The position numbers were made by a program, and so were the translations under genes. Shown here piece after piece: positions 9,832 through 20,350 of a DNA stretch of 64,000 nucleotides. Source of the DNA: Thermococcus barophilus MP (lineage in GTDB: Archaea > Methanobacteriota_B > Thermococci > Thermococcales > Thermococcaceae); the NCBI RefSeq assembly GCF_000151105.2, contig NC_014804.1, positions 1,302,001 to 1,366,000 of the forward strand, read 5' to 3'. Numbering within the stretch: position 1 is the first letter of the stretch; each line of letters starts with the position of its first letter. The notes beneath the pieces are model-generated. The model did not search any database and was not told where the DNA came from. It saw only the letters and a program-made list of their open reading frames with translations.

Positions 9832-10170
9832 GGGTATCCCCCCAAAGTTGGCAATAATCTATAGAGAATATTCCAGTAATAAAACTTTCGATTACTTAGA
9901 CAAATTTATGACTAAATAATTATCTCGCTCTCAAGATGTCTTACACAATGTTATATATTTTTCCAAAATTGTTATCAAAATGAAAACATTTAAAAAAAGT
10001 TGATATCCAATGTACCTCTTAAACGCTCAATAGTGCACATTTTGTGATATTGCCATGGAAAGACGTGCAATACTGTTCTGATTTTTGAATTCAAATAGAA
10101 AGTAACTACGAAAAGCTTAAATGAGATAAAATGCAAGTATCATCTGTAAAAAACTGCTCTGGTGGTGTAA
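9832..10170. promoter_or_regulatory. Intergenic region with divergent promoters of dppA and the Lrp-like gene
   Basis: This 339-bp AT-rich stretch holds no gene that I can support. On the minus strand, GAAAAATATATAACATT at about 9950-9965 is a good TATA element for the dpp operon and would leave a leader of about 100 nt. On the plus strand, AAAGCTTAAATGAG at about 10113-10126 is a plausible TATA element for the Lrp-like gene. I see no clear operator or structured RNA. Confidence 0.45.
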
Positions 10171-10413
10171 ATGGTTAGGGCATATGTTTTACTGACAGTT
10201 GAAATTGGAAAAGTTGAGAAGGTTATAGAAGAGCTTAAAAGGATTCCCGGAGTTACAAAGGCGGATGCTGTCACTGGACCATATGATGCAATAATACACA
10301 TTGAAGCAGCAGACCTTGGAGAACTCACAAGAAAAATCCTACATGATATACACAACATTGATGGTGTAATCGACACCACAACAGCGATAGTTGTTGAGTT
10401 AGAGGAAGAGTGA
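10171..10413 (+). CDS. Stand-alone Lrp/AsnC ligand-binding (RAM) domain protein
   Basis: An 80-residue protein consisting only of the alpha-beta ligand-binding domain of Lrp/AsnC regulators (VLLTVEIGKVEKVIEELKRI, GVTKADAVTGPYDAIIHIEA), with no helix-turn-helix. Such proteins are common in Thermococcales and are thought to bind amino acids and oligomerise with, or in place of, full-length Lrp proteins. Start ATG follows GGTGGTG. It is convergent with srp19, with a single base between stop positions. It is divergent from the dpp operon, so a regulatory link is possible but unproven. Confidence 0.9.
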   Translation: MVRAYVLLTVEIGKVEKVIEELKRIPGVTKADAVTGPYDAIIHIEAADLGELTRKILHDIHNIDGVIDTTTAIVVELEEE

Positions 10414-10725
10414 CTACTTTTTCCTCCTCTTGGACTTCCTAAATTCCCTAATCTTTTGAGCAATTAGCCTTAGGCTTTTTGACTTTCCATACTTGCTTTC
10501 AATAACGAGCATCCCCTTTGCTCGAAGGGTCTCGTCTAATCCTGATACGCGGGGGTTTAGCTTGTCCCATTCAACTTTAACGATCTTCATGCCAAGGATT
10601 TTAGCTGCTTCAATAATTTCATCAAGTTTGGGAGACTCAACTGCTAAGTTTTTGGGGATTTCCCTTCCATATTTCCTTGACAACCTTGCATCCAGTTCAC
10701 TTGCCCATACTACGAACTTTCTCAT
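10414..10725 (-). CDS. srp19: Signal recognition particle protein SRP19
   Basis: A small basic RNA-binding protein that binds the tips of helices 6 and 8 of SRP RNA and prepares it for SRP54. Visible family features are the N-terminal WASELDARLSRKYGREIPKNLAV block, the VEWDKLNPRVSG segment and a Lys/Arg-rich tail. The open frame begins at a GTG inside the ribosome binding site. I chose ATG 10725 (MRKFVVWASE), 6-7 bases after AGGTG. The SRP RNA partner is encoded 8.3 kb away in this window. Confidence 0.95.
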   Translation of the reverse strand: MRKFVVWASELDARLSRKYGREIPKNLAVESPKLDEIIEAAKILGMKIVKVEWDKLNPRVSGLDETLRAKGMLVIESKYGKSKSLRLIAQKIREFRKSKRRKK

Positions 10726-10781
10726 TCTTAACACCTAAAAGGTTTAAAAGATAAGATATTAAAAATTCTTTGGTGGGCAAA

Positions 10782-11417
10782 ATGGAAATTCACTCAATTG
10801 GAAAGTTTCTAAAGGGGCATGTGAGAGGAGGTGACGTTGTTTTAATAGAATACCCCAGCGCTTATCCCTTTGAAGACCTCGCATGGGGAGAGATTATCCC
10901 CGAGATTTCTCACGACAATCAAATAGTTGTTGATGATTTCTTTGGTATTGGAGATTTAAGCTTTAGAAACTATATCAGGAAAATTTCTCCAAAGGATTAC
11001 AGAAGAATCATCGAGATAACAAAGCACATAAAAGTGATCAAAATAGGCCCGGGAAGAGCGAGTTATGGATCAATCGTTGATGAAATCCCCCTAACATATG
11101 AAATATCCGAATTCATGAAAAATTATTACGATGCAATTAGAAAAGCCCTTGTGGATTCAATAAAACCACTTTATTTCCTGAGCTTTGGATTATCGGAGTA
11201 CTTCTACTTTGGAAAGGAAAGGGCAATTCAGGCTATTTTATTCAGTAGAAGCAACCTTCCAGTAGAGGACTGGACCTCGATTTATTTGATAAACAAAAAC
11301 TTGGTGGAAATGCCCCAGTTGGCAATTTTAGAAGACATCTCAGCATGGATCATCGACATAAACCAAGAAGAAGAGTACACAGTCAAGATCAAAAAGGGAA
11401 ATGGTGAGAAAAAGTGA
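10782..11417 (+). CDS. DUF257-like Thermococcales protein
   Basis: A 211-residue soluble protein resembling the Thermococcales-restricted DUF257 family, a degenerate RecA/KaiC-like fold without a Walker A loop (GDVVLIEYPSAYPFEDLAWG near the N-terminus, IVVDDFFGIG at the Walker-B-like position). Its function is unknown. ATG 10782 is chosen because GGTGG lies five bases before it; the frame extends upstream only to a TTG. It overlaps trmI by the GTGA junction, so the two are one transcription unit. The family assignment is from memory and moderate. Confidence 0.75.
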   Translation: MEIHSIGKFLKGHVRGGDVVLIEYPSAYPFEDLAWGEIIPEISHDNQIVVDDFFGIGDLSFRNYIRKISPKDYRRIIEITKHIKVIKIGPGRASYGSIVDEIPLTYEISEFMKNYYDAIRKALVDSIKPLYFLSFGLSEYFYFGKERAIQAILFSRSNLPVEDWTSIYLINKNLVEMPQLAILEDISAWIIDINQEEEYTVKIKKGNGEKK

Positions 11418-12175
11418 TAGCAGAGGATCAAAAAGTTCTGCTGGTTGATCCCAGGGGAAAAAGATATCTGATATCTGCAAAGAAGCAGGAGTTTCATACT
11501 GATCTGGGGAAGATAGACCTTAGTGAAATAATTGGGAAAAATTTTGGGGATATCATCGAATCACATAAAGGATATAAGTTCAAAATTTTGAAGCCCAGAA
11601 TAGTTGATTTCATTGATAAAATGAAGCGCGGTCCTCAGATAATTCATCCCAAGGATGCAGCTCAAATTGTTGCTTTTGCAGGAATCTCCCCAGGAGATTT
11701 TATAGTGGAAGCTGGAGTCGGAAGCGGTGCGCTAACTCTTTTCTTGGCAAACATAGTTGGACCTAACGGAAAAATAGTCAGTTATGAAGTTAGAGAGGAC
11801 TTTGCAAGGCTTGCCTGGAAAAACATTGAATGGGCAGGTTTTGATGACAGGGTTACTATAAAGCTCAAGAGCATTTACGATGGAATAGACGAGAAAGAGG
11901 TTGATCACATAATTCTTGACTTGCCTCAACCAGAGAGGGTTGTTGAACACGCTGTAGAAGCATTAAAGCCGGGAGGATATTTTGTGGCATATACCCCATG
12001 TATAAACCAAGTTGCTCGCCTTTATGAAAAGCTGAGAGAGTTCAGGGAGTATTTCATGAGACCCAAAACTATTGAATGCTTAGTTAGAGAGCAGGAAGTT
12101 AGGGAAGAATGCATAAGACCAAGAACAAGGATGATTGCACACACAGGATACATAACATTTGCGAGAAAGATTTAG
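11414..12175 (+). CDS. trmI: tRNA (adenine-N1)-methyltransferase TrmI
   Basis: S-adenosylmethionine-dependent enzyme that makes m1A at position 58, and also at 57 in Thermococcales tRNAs, stabilising the T-arm at high temperature. It has an N-terminal beta domain (LVDPRGKRYLISAKKQEFHT), the SAM loop (VEAGVGSGALTLFLA), an acidic ribose-binding region (VSYEVREDFARLAWKN) and the catalytic-site motif DLPQPE. Length 253 residues is standard. The start is a GTG overlapping the previous stop (GTGA), served by GGTGAG. Its stop codon lies within the opposite-strand C/D RNA gene. Confidence 0.95.
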   Translation: MIAEDQKVLLVDPRGKRYLISAKKQEFHTDLGKIDLSEIIGKNFGDIIESHKGYKFKILKPRIVDFIDKMKRGPQIIHPKDAAQIVAFAGISPGDFIVEAGVGSGALTLFLANIVGPNGKIVSYEVREDFARLAWKNIEWAGFDDRVTIKLKSIYDGIDEKEVDHIILDLPQPERVVEHAVEALKPGGYFVAYTPCINQVARLYEKLREFREYFMRPKTIECLVREQEVREECIRPRTRMIAHTGYITFARKI

Positions 12176-12231
12176 TCAGCAGAGAGGGAGGTTCATCACC
12201 ACCTCAGCGTACCGTGAGGCTCATCCCCTAA
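12172..12231 (-). ncRNA. C/D-box guide sRNA, candidate 23S rRNA 2'-O-methylation guide
   Basis: Read on the minus strand it has the full C/D layout: TTAG terminal stem, C box GGGATGA (one mismatch to RUGAUGA), guide GCCTCACGGTACG, D' box CTGA, spacer, C' box GTGATGA, guide ACCTCCCTCTCTG, D box CTGA, then CTAA pairing with the TTAG. Eleven bases of the first guide (CCTCACGGTAC) are complementary to the universally conserved 23S rRNA segment GUACCGUGAGG. By the N+5 rule the target would be the C of GUAC. A TATA-like CCTAAAAAGAG lies about 25 bp upstream. The 3' end overlaps the trmI stop. Confidence 0.85.
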
Positions 12232-12299
12232 TTTCGAAATTTAGGCTCCTCTTTTTAGGATTTTTGGTTAAGTATGGCTATTGCAAAATTTTCTTCAAT

Positions 12300-12337
12300 G
12301 TTGTTAACCTTTGGTTAACAATACTTTTATAAATACC
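12300..12337 (+). promoter_or_regulatory. nfn promoter with full SurR-type operator
   Basis: GTTGTTAACCTTTGGTT at 12300-12316 fits the extended SurR consensus GTTn3AACn5GTT exactly. Its core is also a perfect inverted repeat (GTTAACC-TTT-GGTTAAC, 12303-12319). The TATA element CTTTTATAAATACC follows at 12324-12337. SurR is the redox-sensing regulator that switches Thermococcales between hydrogen and sulfur metabolism. A site directly upstream of the TATA element suggests activation, by analogy. A second minimal GTTn3AAC lies at 12342-12350. Confidence 0.75.
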
Positions 12338-12395
12338 TCATGTTCACAACCTTTGTAAATGCTCAAGAATGAGCACATGTACGGGGGTGTTCATT

Positions 12396-14704
<2,309 letters not shown>

Positions 14705-14769
14705 TTTTTCTCCTATATTTTTCTGAATCTTAGGGGATAAATTTATCAGCTCTAACGAGAAATAACCAA

Positions 14770-14827
14770 AGGCTATGAGGAGCCTCACGATAGCTGAGAT
14801 GTGATGACGGGCATACTGGCCGAGCCT
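14770..14827 (+). ncRNA. C/D-box guide sRNA
   Basis: A 58-nt unit with a perfect 5-bp terminal stem (AGGCT/AGCCT), C box ATGAGGA (14775), guide GCCTCACGATAG, D' CTGA (14794), spacer, C' GTGATGA (14801), guide CGGGCATACTGG and D box CCGA (14820, one mismatch). The first guide shares GCCTCACG with the opposite-strand sRNA at 12172. A TATA-like palindrome GATAAATTTATC lies about 25 bp upstream of the 5' end. The RNA targets are not identified. Confidence 0.8.
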
Positions 14828-14901
14828 ATTTGTGGTGGCAGACCTTTTCTACTTACCTTTGAATTCCAATAGCTTTATTTTATCAGGAAGGCAATAATAA
14901 A

Positions 14902-14962
14902 ATGGGCGATGACGAGCTCTAGGGTATCTGAAATTATGATGAAAAAGGAAAGCCGAGCTTAT
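14902..14962 (+). ncRNA. Probable C/D-box guide sRNA
   Basis: C box GCGATGA (14906), guide CGAGCTCTAGGGTAT, D' CTGA (14928), spacer AATT, perfect C' ATGATGA (14936), guide AAAAGGAAAG and D-like CCGA (14953). The ends AUGGGC and GCUUAU can pair through six positions including two G-U. A TATA-like CTTTATTTTATC lies about 25 bp upstream. It sits 75 bp after the previous sRNA and ends inside the stop region of the convergent gene. The shorter second guide and two variant boxes lower confidence. Confidence 0.55.
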
Positions 14963-15303
14963 CCCTCCTTTTCTTCCTCTTCAATCTCCTCAAGGATGTG
15001 CTCGAACTTCTTGAACTCCTCGCTTTGTGCAAGAAGAGTTATGAATTCGTCGATTTCCTCTTTCTCAAGGAATGAACCAACTAAAAGCCTTCCAGTATAG
15101 CGGTTATTCTTAATCTCCCAGAACATGTAGAATTCAGGGAATTTGTTTTTGATTTTCCTATAGGCAACGCCATACTTAGAATCCTTAAGTGGGTTCTGCT
15201 CAAGGAAGAAATGGTTTTCAGAGAGCTCAATCTTATGGAGGATTGCTCCGCGCTTAGTTCTCACAAGCTTGACTTTAACATCCCATTCTTTTAGAGTTCT
15301 CAC
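14959..15303 (-). CDS. Hypothetical protein, unrecognised
   Basis: A 114-residue soluble protein, mixed beta then alpha, with a strongly acidic C-terminal helix (KKFEHILEEIEEEEKEG). I do not recognise the family. The frame opens at a TTG inside GGAGGTG, so I chose the GTG at 15303 (MRTLKEWDVKVK) which follows GGAGGTG by six bases. It is 47 bp downstream of gcvH on the same strand and may be co-transcribed, but its sequence gives no hint of a role in glycine cleavage. Confidence 0.75.
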   Translation of the reverse strand: MRTLKEWDVKVKLVRTKRGAILHKIELSENHFFLEQNPLKDSKYGVAYRKIKNKFPEFYMFWEIKNNRYTGRLLVGSFLEKEEIDEFITLLAQSEEFKKFEHILEEIEEEEKEG

Positions 15304-15350
15304 TAAAAACACCTCCAAATGGAATATGAAAAGACAAAGTCAGACAAAAA

Positions 15351-15755
15351 TCAGAGGCTCTTCAAGTATTCAGCATACTGCTCGGCAGTCATGAGATTCT
15401 TTAAGTCCTCTTCAAGGTTTGACGGCTTAATCTTTGCAATCCATGCCTCATATGGATCCTCGTTGATTTTCTCCGGGGAGTCCTCAAGCTCTCCATTAAC
15501 TTCGACAACTTCACCGCTGACTGGAGCGTAAACTTCGCTCACAGCCTTGACGCTTTCAATTTCACAGAGAACATCCCCCTGTGAAACTTCCTTTCCAACT
15601 TCTGGAAGCTCAACGTATGCAACGTCGCCAAGTTCTTTTTGAGCATAGTCGCTTATTCCGACAAGAACCGTCCCGTCGTCTAAAACCTGAGCCCATTCGT
15701 GCTCCTTTGTGTAGTATAGTCCTTCTTTAACCTTATATTCGCCTACCTCAATCAT
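15351..15755 (-). CDS. gcvH: Glycine cleavage system H protein
   Basis: Lipoyl carrier of the glycine cleavage complex, shuttling the methylamine group between the P, T and L components. It has the N-terminal block EGLYYTKEHEWAQVLDDG, the lipoylated Lys in CEIESVKAVSEVYAPVSG and the C-terminal helix (DLMTAEQYAEYLKSL). Start ATG 15755 (MIEVGEYKV) is supported by GGTGG; the frame opens slightly upstream without a ribosome site. No gcvT, gcvP or lipoate-attachment gene is adjacent here. Confidence 0.96.
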   Translation of the reverse strand: MIEVGEYKVKEGLYYTKEHEWAQVLDDGTVLVGISDYAQKELGDVAYVELPEVGKEVSQGDVLCEIESVKAVSEVYAPVSGEVVEVNGELEDSPEKINEDPYEAWIAKIKPSNLEEDLKNLMTAEQYAEYLKSL

Positions 15756-15800
15756 GAGAACCACCAGAGTGTTTTACGGCTGAAAAACATTTAAACCTTT

Positions 15801-16685
15801 CTACATTGCCCCGTTATTCCTTCCAGCACCGCCATAAATAATCCCAGCCACTATTAAAGCAAGGCCAACTATGGTTGAAATCAAAATCCTCTCACCGACT
15901 GCAAAGTGTATTATAATCAGGGAGATAAAGGGTGTTAGATAAACAAGATTTGCCATTTGGGCTGTTGTTTCCGAAAGCTCCAGAGCTTTGAGCCACAAGA
16001 AGAAAGTGATGCCCATTTCAAAAGTTCCGACATATAGCGCCCCTGCCAATCCTTTAGCAGTGGGTATTACAATATTATGAGTGAGAATCACAAAAAGGAA
16101 GATGTACATAATGCCAAAAGCGAAATTAAAGAACATTTTAACCACGGCATCTCTCCCATCTCTCAGATTCAAAATCCAGTAAACCGCCCAGATCAAGGCA
16201 CTCATTAACCCAAGAAAAGCCCCATAAGGATTAGCAAATTTGAGAGCGGTCATATCTCCCCGCGTTGAAATAATCAAAACTCCAGAGAAGCTAATAAAAA
16301 TCCCAAAAATGTTTCTAAGCCGAATCCTCTGCTGAAGCAGGGGGATTGAAAGCAAAGTCAGCATTATTGGCCAGGTGTAGTTCAATGCCTGTGCCTCTTG
16401 AGCTGGAAGAATCGAATATGCCTTAAAAAGAACCAGATAGTAAAGAAACGGGTTGACAAATCCGAGGATTGCAGAATACTTATTAGAGGACAGCTTTTTC
16501 ACAACATAGAGTTTGTTCTGAAGAACAAGCAGGATAAAGAAGATGAACAGCGATGTAAAGGAAGCATAAAGTAGAAGATTTAAGTAGCTCAAATACCGGA
16601 GGGAGAGCTTAAATGCTGAAGCAACAGTCGACCAGAGAAGTACAGTAATGCTTCCATAAACATAGGCGGATTTCTGCTGGTGCAT
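15801..16685 (-). CDS. EamA/DMT-superfamily transporter
   Basis: A 294-residue integral membrane protein with about ten hydrophobic helices in two EamA-type repeats. The first begins with YVYGSITVLLWSTVASAFKLSL, and the second includes FANPYGAFLGLMSALIWAVYW and the C-terminal VGERILISTIVGLALIVAGIIY. Members export or import metabolites such as amino acids; the substrate cannot be inferred. Start ATG follows GGAGGG. It is divergent from the ACT-domain regulator, so that regulator may control it. This is inference from position. Confidence 0.9.
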   Translation of the reverse strand: MHQQKSAYVYGSITVLLWSTVASAFKLSLRYLSYLNLLLYASFTSLFIFFILLVLQNKLYVVKKLSSNKYSAILGFVNPFLYYLVLFKAYSILPAQEAQALNYTWPIMLTLLSIPLLQQRIRLRNIFGIFISFSGVLIISTRGDMTALKFANPYGAFLGLMSALIWAVYWILNLRDGRDAVVKMFFNFAFGIMYIFLFVILTHNIVIPTAKGLAGALYVGTFEMGITFFLWLKALELSETTAQMANLVYLTPFISLIIIHFAVGERILISTIVGLALIVAGIIYGGAGRNNGAM

Positions 16686-16777
16686 GTACTACCCTCCATT
16701 AAGCATGATTAAAAATCTTCCGAAGAGAAAGATTTAAATATGCATTTCTACACATTTATGAGTAAGAGGTGGCAAAA

Positions 16778-17371
16778 ATGATGCTCATATTAGAGGCTTA
16801 CTTTAAAAATTATCCGGCAAGAAGAAAGGTTGCAGAGTTTTTATTTGAAAATGGACTGAGCGTCAAAAAGGGAAAGATATATTTGAGAGATGTTGAGGTT
16901 CCAATCAGTGAGTTATCAAGGGTTATTGGTGTAAACAGGAAGATCATCTACCATACGATTGAGTACATTGAAAAAACATATCCTCTAAAGCTGATCTTTG
17001 AAAGATTAACTCCTCTGCCCAGCCTGATTGATGTTGCTCCAATAATGGGATGGGAAGTTCTTGAAATTGAATTTGATAAAGAGCTGTACTCCAAGGCAAT
17101 TTCAAGTGTTCTCCAGATACTTTCAGAAAACGGCGTTTCGATAATGGAGATTTTTAGCAGAAACCTCAGACAAGAGGAAAGCAAGGCATATATTGTTATA
17201 GACGGAACCTTACCTGTAGAGGTATTTGTAAAAATAAAAGACATACCAGGCTTCAAAAAACTGATCCTCCACACACCCGAGAAAAGGAAGGAAAAATTTG
17301 TATGTGCATATTGTGAAGTTAGATACTGTCCAAAAAAAGTTGCTTTGGAAAATATAAGTGCAAAAGCTTAA
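16778..17371 (+). CDS. HTH- and ACT-domain regulator of amino acid metabolism (COG2061-like)
   Basis: An N-terminal helix-turn-helix ([24 protein letters not shown], about residues 45-68) is followed by an ACT-like domain (about 93-165, [20 protein letters not shown]) and a Cys-containing tail ([14 protein letters not shown]) that could bind a metal. The layout matches archaeal predicted amino-acid-responsive regulators. ATG 16778 follows AGAGGTGG; the GTG nine bases earlier is inside that site. A TATA element GATTTAAATATG lies upstream. Its 3' end overlaps acyP by 4 bp. Confidence 0.82.
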   Translation: MMLILEAYFKNYPARRKVAEFLFENGLSVKKGKIYLRDVEVPISELSRVIGVNRKIIYHTIEYIEKTYPLKLIFERLTPLPSLIDVAPIMGWEVLEIEFDKELYSKAISSVLQILSENGVSIMEIFSRNLRQEESKAYIVIDGTLPVEVFVKIKDIPGFKKLILHTPEKRKEKFVCAYCEVRYCPKKVALENISAKA

Positions 17372-17643
17372 CCAACAACCCTAAACCCTTTCTCTCCCTT
17401 TGGTTCTTCCCACTTCACTTCAACTCTCGTAACCCTTGCAAATATTGGACCTTGATGTGCCCAGCCAATTAAAGCTTCAACTCTCTCTCTTTCTCCCTCT
17501 ATCACCGCTTCAACGCTGCCATCTGGCAGATTTCTGACCCATCCACTTACTCCAAGCTTTCTCGCTTCACGCTGCATGCTCCACCTAAAGCCAACCCCTT
17601 GGACTCTTCCATAGATTCTTAGATGTGCTCTTACGATCTCCAT
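17368..17643 (-). CDS. acyP: Acylphosphatase
   Basis: A 91-residue hydrolase of carboxyl-phosphate bonds such as acetyl or carbamoyl phosphate. The family signatures are clear: [20 protein letters not shown] with the catalytic Arg, and [17 protein letters not shown] with the catalytic Asn. Length is typical. It is convergent with the ACT-domain regulator, with a 4-bp overlap at the 3' ends. Confidence 0.97.
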   Translation of the reverse strand: MEIVRAHLRIYGRVQGVGFRWSMQREARKLGVSGWVRNLPDGSVEAVIEGERERVEALIGWAHQGPIFARVTRVEVKWEEPKGEKGFRVVG

Positions 17644-17717
17644 CCCAACCCCCGATAAAAATAACCCAACGTAAGATTTAAGTTTATCCTTGGGAGGTTA
17701 TAAACGGAGGTGTGAAA

Positions 17718-18032
17718 ATGAGTGAGATGATACTCGTGTATACGACATTTCCGGATTGGGAGAGTGCAGAAAGGATAGTCAAAGAGCTGCTTGAAAAAAA
17801 GCTTGTAGCGTGTGTCAATTTAAGAGAGCATAAGGCGTTTTACTGGTGGGAAGGCAAAATAGAGGAGGATACCGAGGTAGGTGCAATCCTTAAGACAAAA
17901 GTCGAGCTTTGGGAGGAGCTTAAAAAGGAACTCAAAGAAAAACACCCCTACACAGTTCCAGCAATAATTAGAATTGATGTCGACACCGTAAATAAAGAAT
18001 ACCTCAAGTGGCTGTTAGAGGTCACAAAATGA
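17718..18032 (+). CDS. cutA: CutA divalent-cation tolerance protein
   Basis: A trimeric ferredoxin-like-fold protein of about 104 residues, related to PII proteins. The family pattern [29 protein letters not shown], then [20 protein letters not shown], is intact. Its physiological role in archaea is uncertain. ATG 17718 ([10 protein letters not shown]) is chosen five bases after GGAGGTG; the GTG at 17712 is within that site. The stop overlaps the DUF99 start as ATGA. Confidence 0.96.
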   Translation: MSEMILVYTTFPDWESAERIVKELLEKKLVACVNLREHKAFYWWEGKIEEDTEVGAILKTKVELWEELKKELKEKHPYTVPAIIRIDVDTVNKEYLKWLLEVTK

Positions 18033-18616
18033 TCAGAAAGGTAAAGCCCCAGATCAGGGTCATTGGTTTTGATGACGGTACTTTTTCTTTTAAATCCAAG
18101 GTGGAAAGAAACAAGACCATCCTTATTGGAGTTGTTATGAAAGGCTCTCAGGACGTTGTTGGAATTCTATGCAGATGGATTGAAGTTGACGGGAGAGATG
18201 CAACAGAAAAGATGATTGACGCTATTGTGAATTCCCGCTTTAAAGATTTGAGAGTAATAATGCTGAAGGGCATAACATATGCCGGCTTTAATATCGTTGA
18301 CATCGAGAAGCTCAGCAAGGAGACAGGTTTACCTGTTATTGTTGTTATTAGAAAAAGACCAGAGTTAAAAGCCATGGAGAACGCCTTGAAAAAGCATTTT
18401 CCAGATGCTGAAGAAAGAATTAGGCTGCTAAGAAAAGGCGGAGAAATAAAAGAGCTAATCCCCGGGAAGTTGTTCTACCAAGCTTATGGAATTGAACCAA
18501 AAACGGCAGAGGAAATAATCAAAATAACTCAAAAAAGCTCTTTAATTCCAGAACCTCTCAGATTAGCCCACATGATAGCTTCAGCGGTCATGACTGGAGA
18601 GTCGAAGAAGGAGTAG
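18029..18616 (+). CDS. DUF99 / UPF0215 family protein (endonuclease V-like fold)
   Basis: A 195-residue protein with the hallmarks of archaeal DUF99: [15 protein letters not shown] near the N-terminus, [46 protein letters not shown] and [22 protein letters not shown]. The family is structurally related to endonuclease V and may act on nucleic acid; its function is not established. ATG 18029 overlaps the cutA stop and follows GAGGT. The 3' end overlaps the convergent membrane gene by 29 bp, unusual in this compact region. Confidence 0.9.
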   Translation: MIRKVKPQIRVIGFDDGTFSFKSKVERNKTILIGVVMKGSQDVVGILCRWIEVDGRDATEKMIDAIVNSRFKDLRVIMLKGITYAGFNIVDIEKLSKETGLPVIVVIRKRPELKAMENALKKHFPDAEERIRLLRKGGEIKELIPGKLFYQAYGIEPKTAEEIIKITQKSSLIPEPLRLAHMIASAVMTGESKKE

Positions 18617-18950
18617 ACTTTTCTTTCCGCATTGGTTGAATTTTTGTTCTGAAAAGTCCTTCGATGAAGTCGGTTCCGGAGTAACCAATTGCAATCAATC
18701 CCAGAGCCATTTCCTTGGTTATCTCCTGCTCACCCCAATAGAGGCTAACAATACCCAAAACTCCAGCGGTTGCGCCAATTAACATGCTGATAACAAGCCT
18801 CTTCATGTCAAAAGCTTCTTTGAATTCTCTTCCTTCTGAAACAGCTTTCTCTTGAACTTTCTTAACCCCAATAATCACCCTTATCATCTGTCCAGTCATT
18901 CCCAAGAACATACCCAGCAGTATATAATACAAAGCCTCAGATGGTGTCAT
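18588..18950 (-). CDS. Small membrane protein, unrecognised
   Basis: A 120-residue protein with about three hydrophobic segments ([45 protein letters not shown] and [20 protein letters not shown]). The [10 protein letters not shown] motif recalls small phage- or plasmid-type membrane proteins, but I cannot name the family. ATG 18950 follows GAGGGC; the longer open frame to 19016 lacks a ribosome site and runs into the TATA element. Convergent and overlapping with the DUF99 gene. Confidence 0.75.
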   Translation of the reverse strand: MTPSEALYYILLGMFLGMTGQMIRVIIGVKKVQEKAVSEGREFKEAFDMKRLVISMLIGATAGVLGIVSLYWGEQEITKEMALGLIAIGYSGTDFIEGLFRTKIQPMRKEKSTPSSTLQS

Positions 18951-19016
18951 TTTTAAGCCCTCGTAAATATATGAGCTCCTTCCTAATAAGATTGTTGAAT
19001 TTTTGAGTTGTACCAA

Positions 19017-19030
19017 ACCTTTATATAACC
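19017..19030. promoter_or_regulatory. TATA element serving SRP RNA and possibly the divergent membrane gene
   Basis: ACCTTTATATAACC lies 25-30 bp upstream of the SRP RNA 5' end, the expected spacing for an archaeal promoter. Because TTATATAA is symmetrical it could also drive the small membrane gene on the minus strand with a leader of about 45 nt. Confidence 0.7.
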
Positions 19031-19049
19031 ATCCTCTCTACTTTTAAAT

Positions 19050-19366
19050 GGCGGCGGACTAGGCTGGGGGGTTCGGCGTCCCCTGTAACCCGAAACCGTC
19101 GATATGCGGGGGCCGAAGCCCGAGGGGCGGTTCCTGAATCCAGCGGCGGAAGCCGGGGTAAACGATGAGCCCTCGTCCCACGGGGCCGGCGGTGGGCGGG
19201 GCGGAGCTGAAGGGCTCCGCTAACGCCCTTTGCCCGCCGAACCCCGCAAGGCCCGGAAGGGAGCAGCGGTAGGCGGGACGTTCGGCGCTCGTGGGGTAGC
19301 GGGGGCGAGGGAGTCCCGGTGGAAGCCGCTGGAGGAGGGTTCCCACCCTCGGGCGCGTCCGCCGCC
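19050..19366 (+). ncRNA. ffs: Signal recognition particle 7S RNA
   Basis: About 317 nt, strongly GC-rich against its surroundings. The ends pair perfectly (GGCGGCGGAC with GTCCGCCGCC), forming helix 1 as in archaeal SRP RNAs. The conserved SRP54-binding domain IV loop is visible as GGCCCGGAAGGGAGCAG near 19250-19267. The Alu-like 5' domain (GGGGGGTTCGGCGTCCCC, TGTAACCC) is also recognisable. Together with SRP54 and SRP19 it targets nascent membrane proteins. The open frames predicted across this region are artefacts of its GC content. Confidence 0.96.
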
Positions 19367-19448
19367 GTAAGAATTTTCATGTTTTACAAATGAATGAGGC
19401 AAAACTTATTAAACAGTAGACTCTCTTTTATCACTTAGGTGTAAAAAA

Positions 19449-20348
19449 ATGCTGAGCATTGAAGTTGCCAAACTTAAACTTGAGAATCCCCTCATCTTAG
19501 CTTCTGGTGTCGCGGACATGACCCCAGACTTACTTAGGCGAGCACACAAGGAAGGAGCTGGAGCTGTTGTGACAAAATCAATTGGGATTGAACCGAGAAA
19601 AGGCTACAATAATCCCACGATAGTTGAGCTTCCTTACGGTCTGATTAACGCTATGGGGCTTCCAAATCCTGGATGGGAAGCGTTTTATAAAGAATTCAAA
19701 AACGAAAAATTTGATTTTCCCGTTATAGTGTCAATCTTTGGAAAAGATGAGCGGGAGTTTGCTTTTCTTGCTGAAAAGCTGAGCGAAGTCGCAGATGCCT
19801 TTGAGCTCAACCTAAGCTGTCCCCATGCCAAAGGTTACGGCATGGAAATTGGGCAGAACCCAGAGATGGTGTACAAGGTTGTTAAAGCCGTTAAAGACAC
19901 AACGGATAAGCCAGTAATAGCGAAGCTAACCCCAAACATTGATGATATAACAAAAATCGGGCTGGCAGCAGAAAGGGCAGAAGCTGATGCCGTTTCAGCC
20001 ATTAACACGGTCAAAGCTGTTGCAATTGATATCTACGCGAGAAGACCAATTTTGAGCAACAAAGTTGGTGGCTACTCTGGGCCAGGAATCAAGCCAATTG
20101 CCCTGAGAGCTGTGTATGATTTGGCAAAAGTTCTTGATATCGATATCATTGGAGTTGGAGGGATAACGACATGGCAGGATGCCGTTGAGTTCTTAATGGC
20201 GGGTGCAAAGGCTCTGCAGATTGGAACTGCAGTCTCATTGAGAGGATTTAAAGTTTTTAAAGAAATCAATGAAGGAATAGGGAGATTTTTAAATGAGGAA
20301 GGGTTTAATAGCATAGAGGAGATAGTGGGAATAGCCCTGGAGGGATAA
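19449..20348 (+). CDS. pyrD: Dihydroorotate dehydrogenase catalytic subunit
   Basis: FMN enzyme of pyrimidine synthesis oxidising dihydroorotate to orotate. The 299-residue length, the start ([19 protein letters not shown]), the [14 protein letters not shown] segment carrying the probable catalytic Cys, and the FMN phosphate sites ([47 protein letters not shown]) mark the class 1B type. Class 1B enzymes normally work with a PyrK electron-transfer subunit, which is not adjacent. Start ATG follows AGGTG. The queC gene begins 2 bp downstream. Confidence 0.96.
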   Translation: MLSIEVAKLKLENPLILASGVADMTPDLLRRAHKEGAGAVVTKSIGIEPRKGYNNPTIVELPYGLINAMGLPNPGWEAFYKEFKNEKFDFPVIVSIFGKDEREFAFLAEKLSEVADAFELNLSCPHAKGYGMEIGQNPEMVYKVVKAVKDTTDKPVIAKLTPNIDDITKIGLAAERAEADAVSAINTVKAVAIDIYARRPILSNKVGGYSGPGIKPIALRAVYDLAKVLDIDIIGVGGITTWQDAVEFLMAGAKALQIGTAVSLRGFKVFKEINEGIGRFLNEEGFNSIEEIVGIALEG

Positions 20349-20350
20349 AA

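Noticed and set aside
9832-10170. Small RNA in the dppA upstream gap
   Set aside because: GTGATAT and CTGA are present but without a full box set or pairing ends.
12342-12350. GTTCACAAC as a second SurR site
   Set aside because: Matches only the short nine-base form, which is common by chance; mentioned but not counted as a separate site.
19021-19402. Three overlapping minus-strand open frames rich in Pro, Arg and Gly
   Set aside because: They lie across the SRP RNA gene, whose conserved structure explains the GC-rich open frames.
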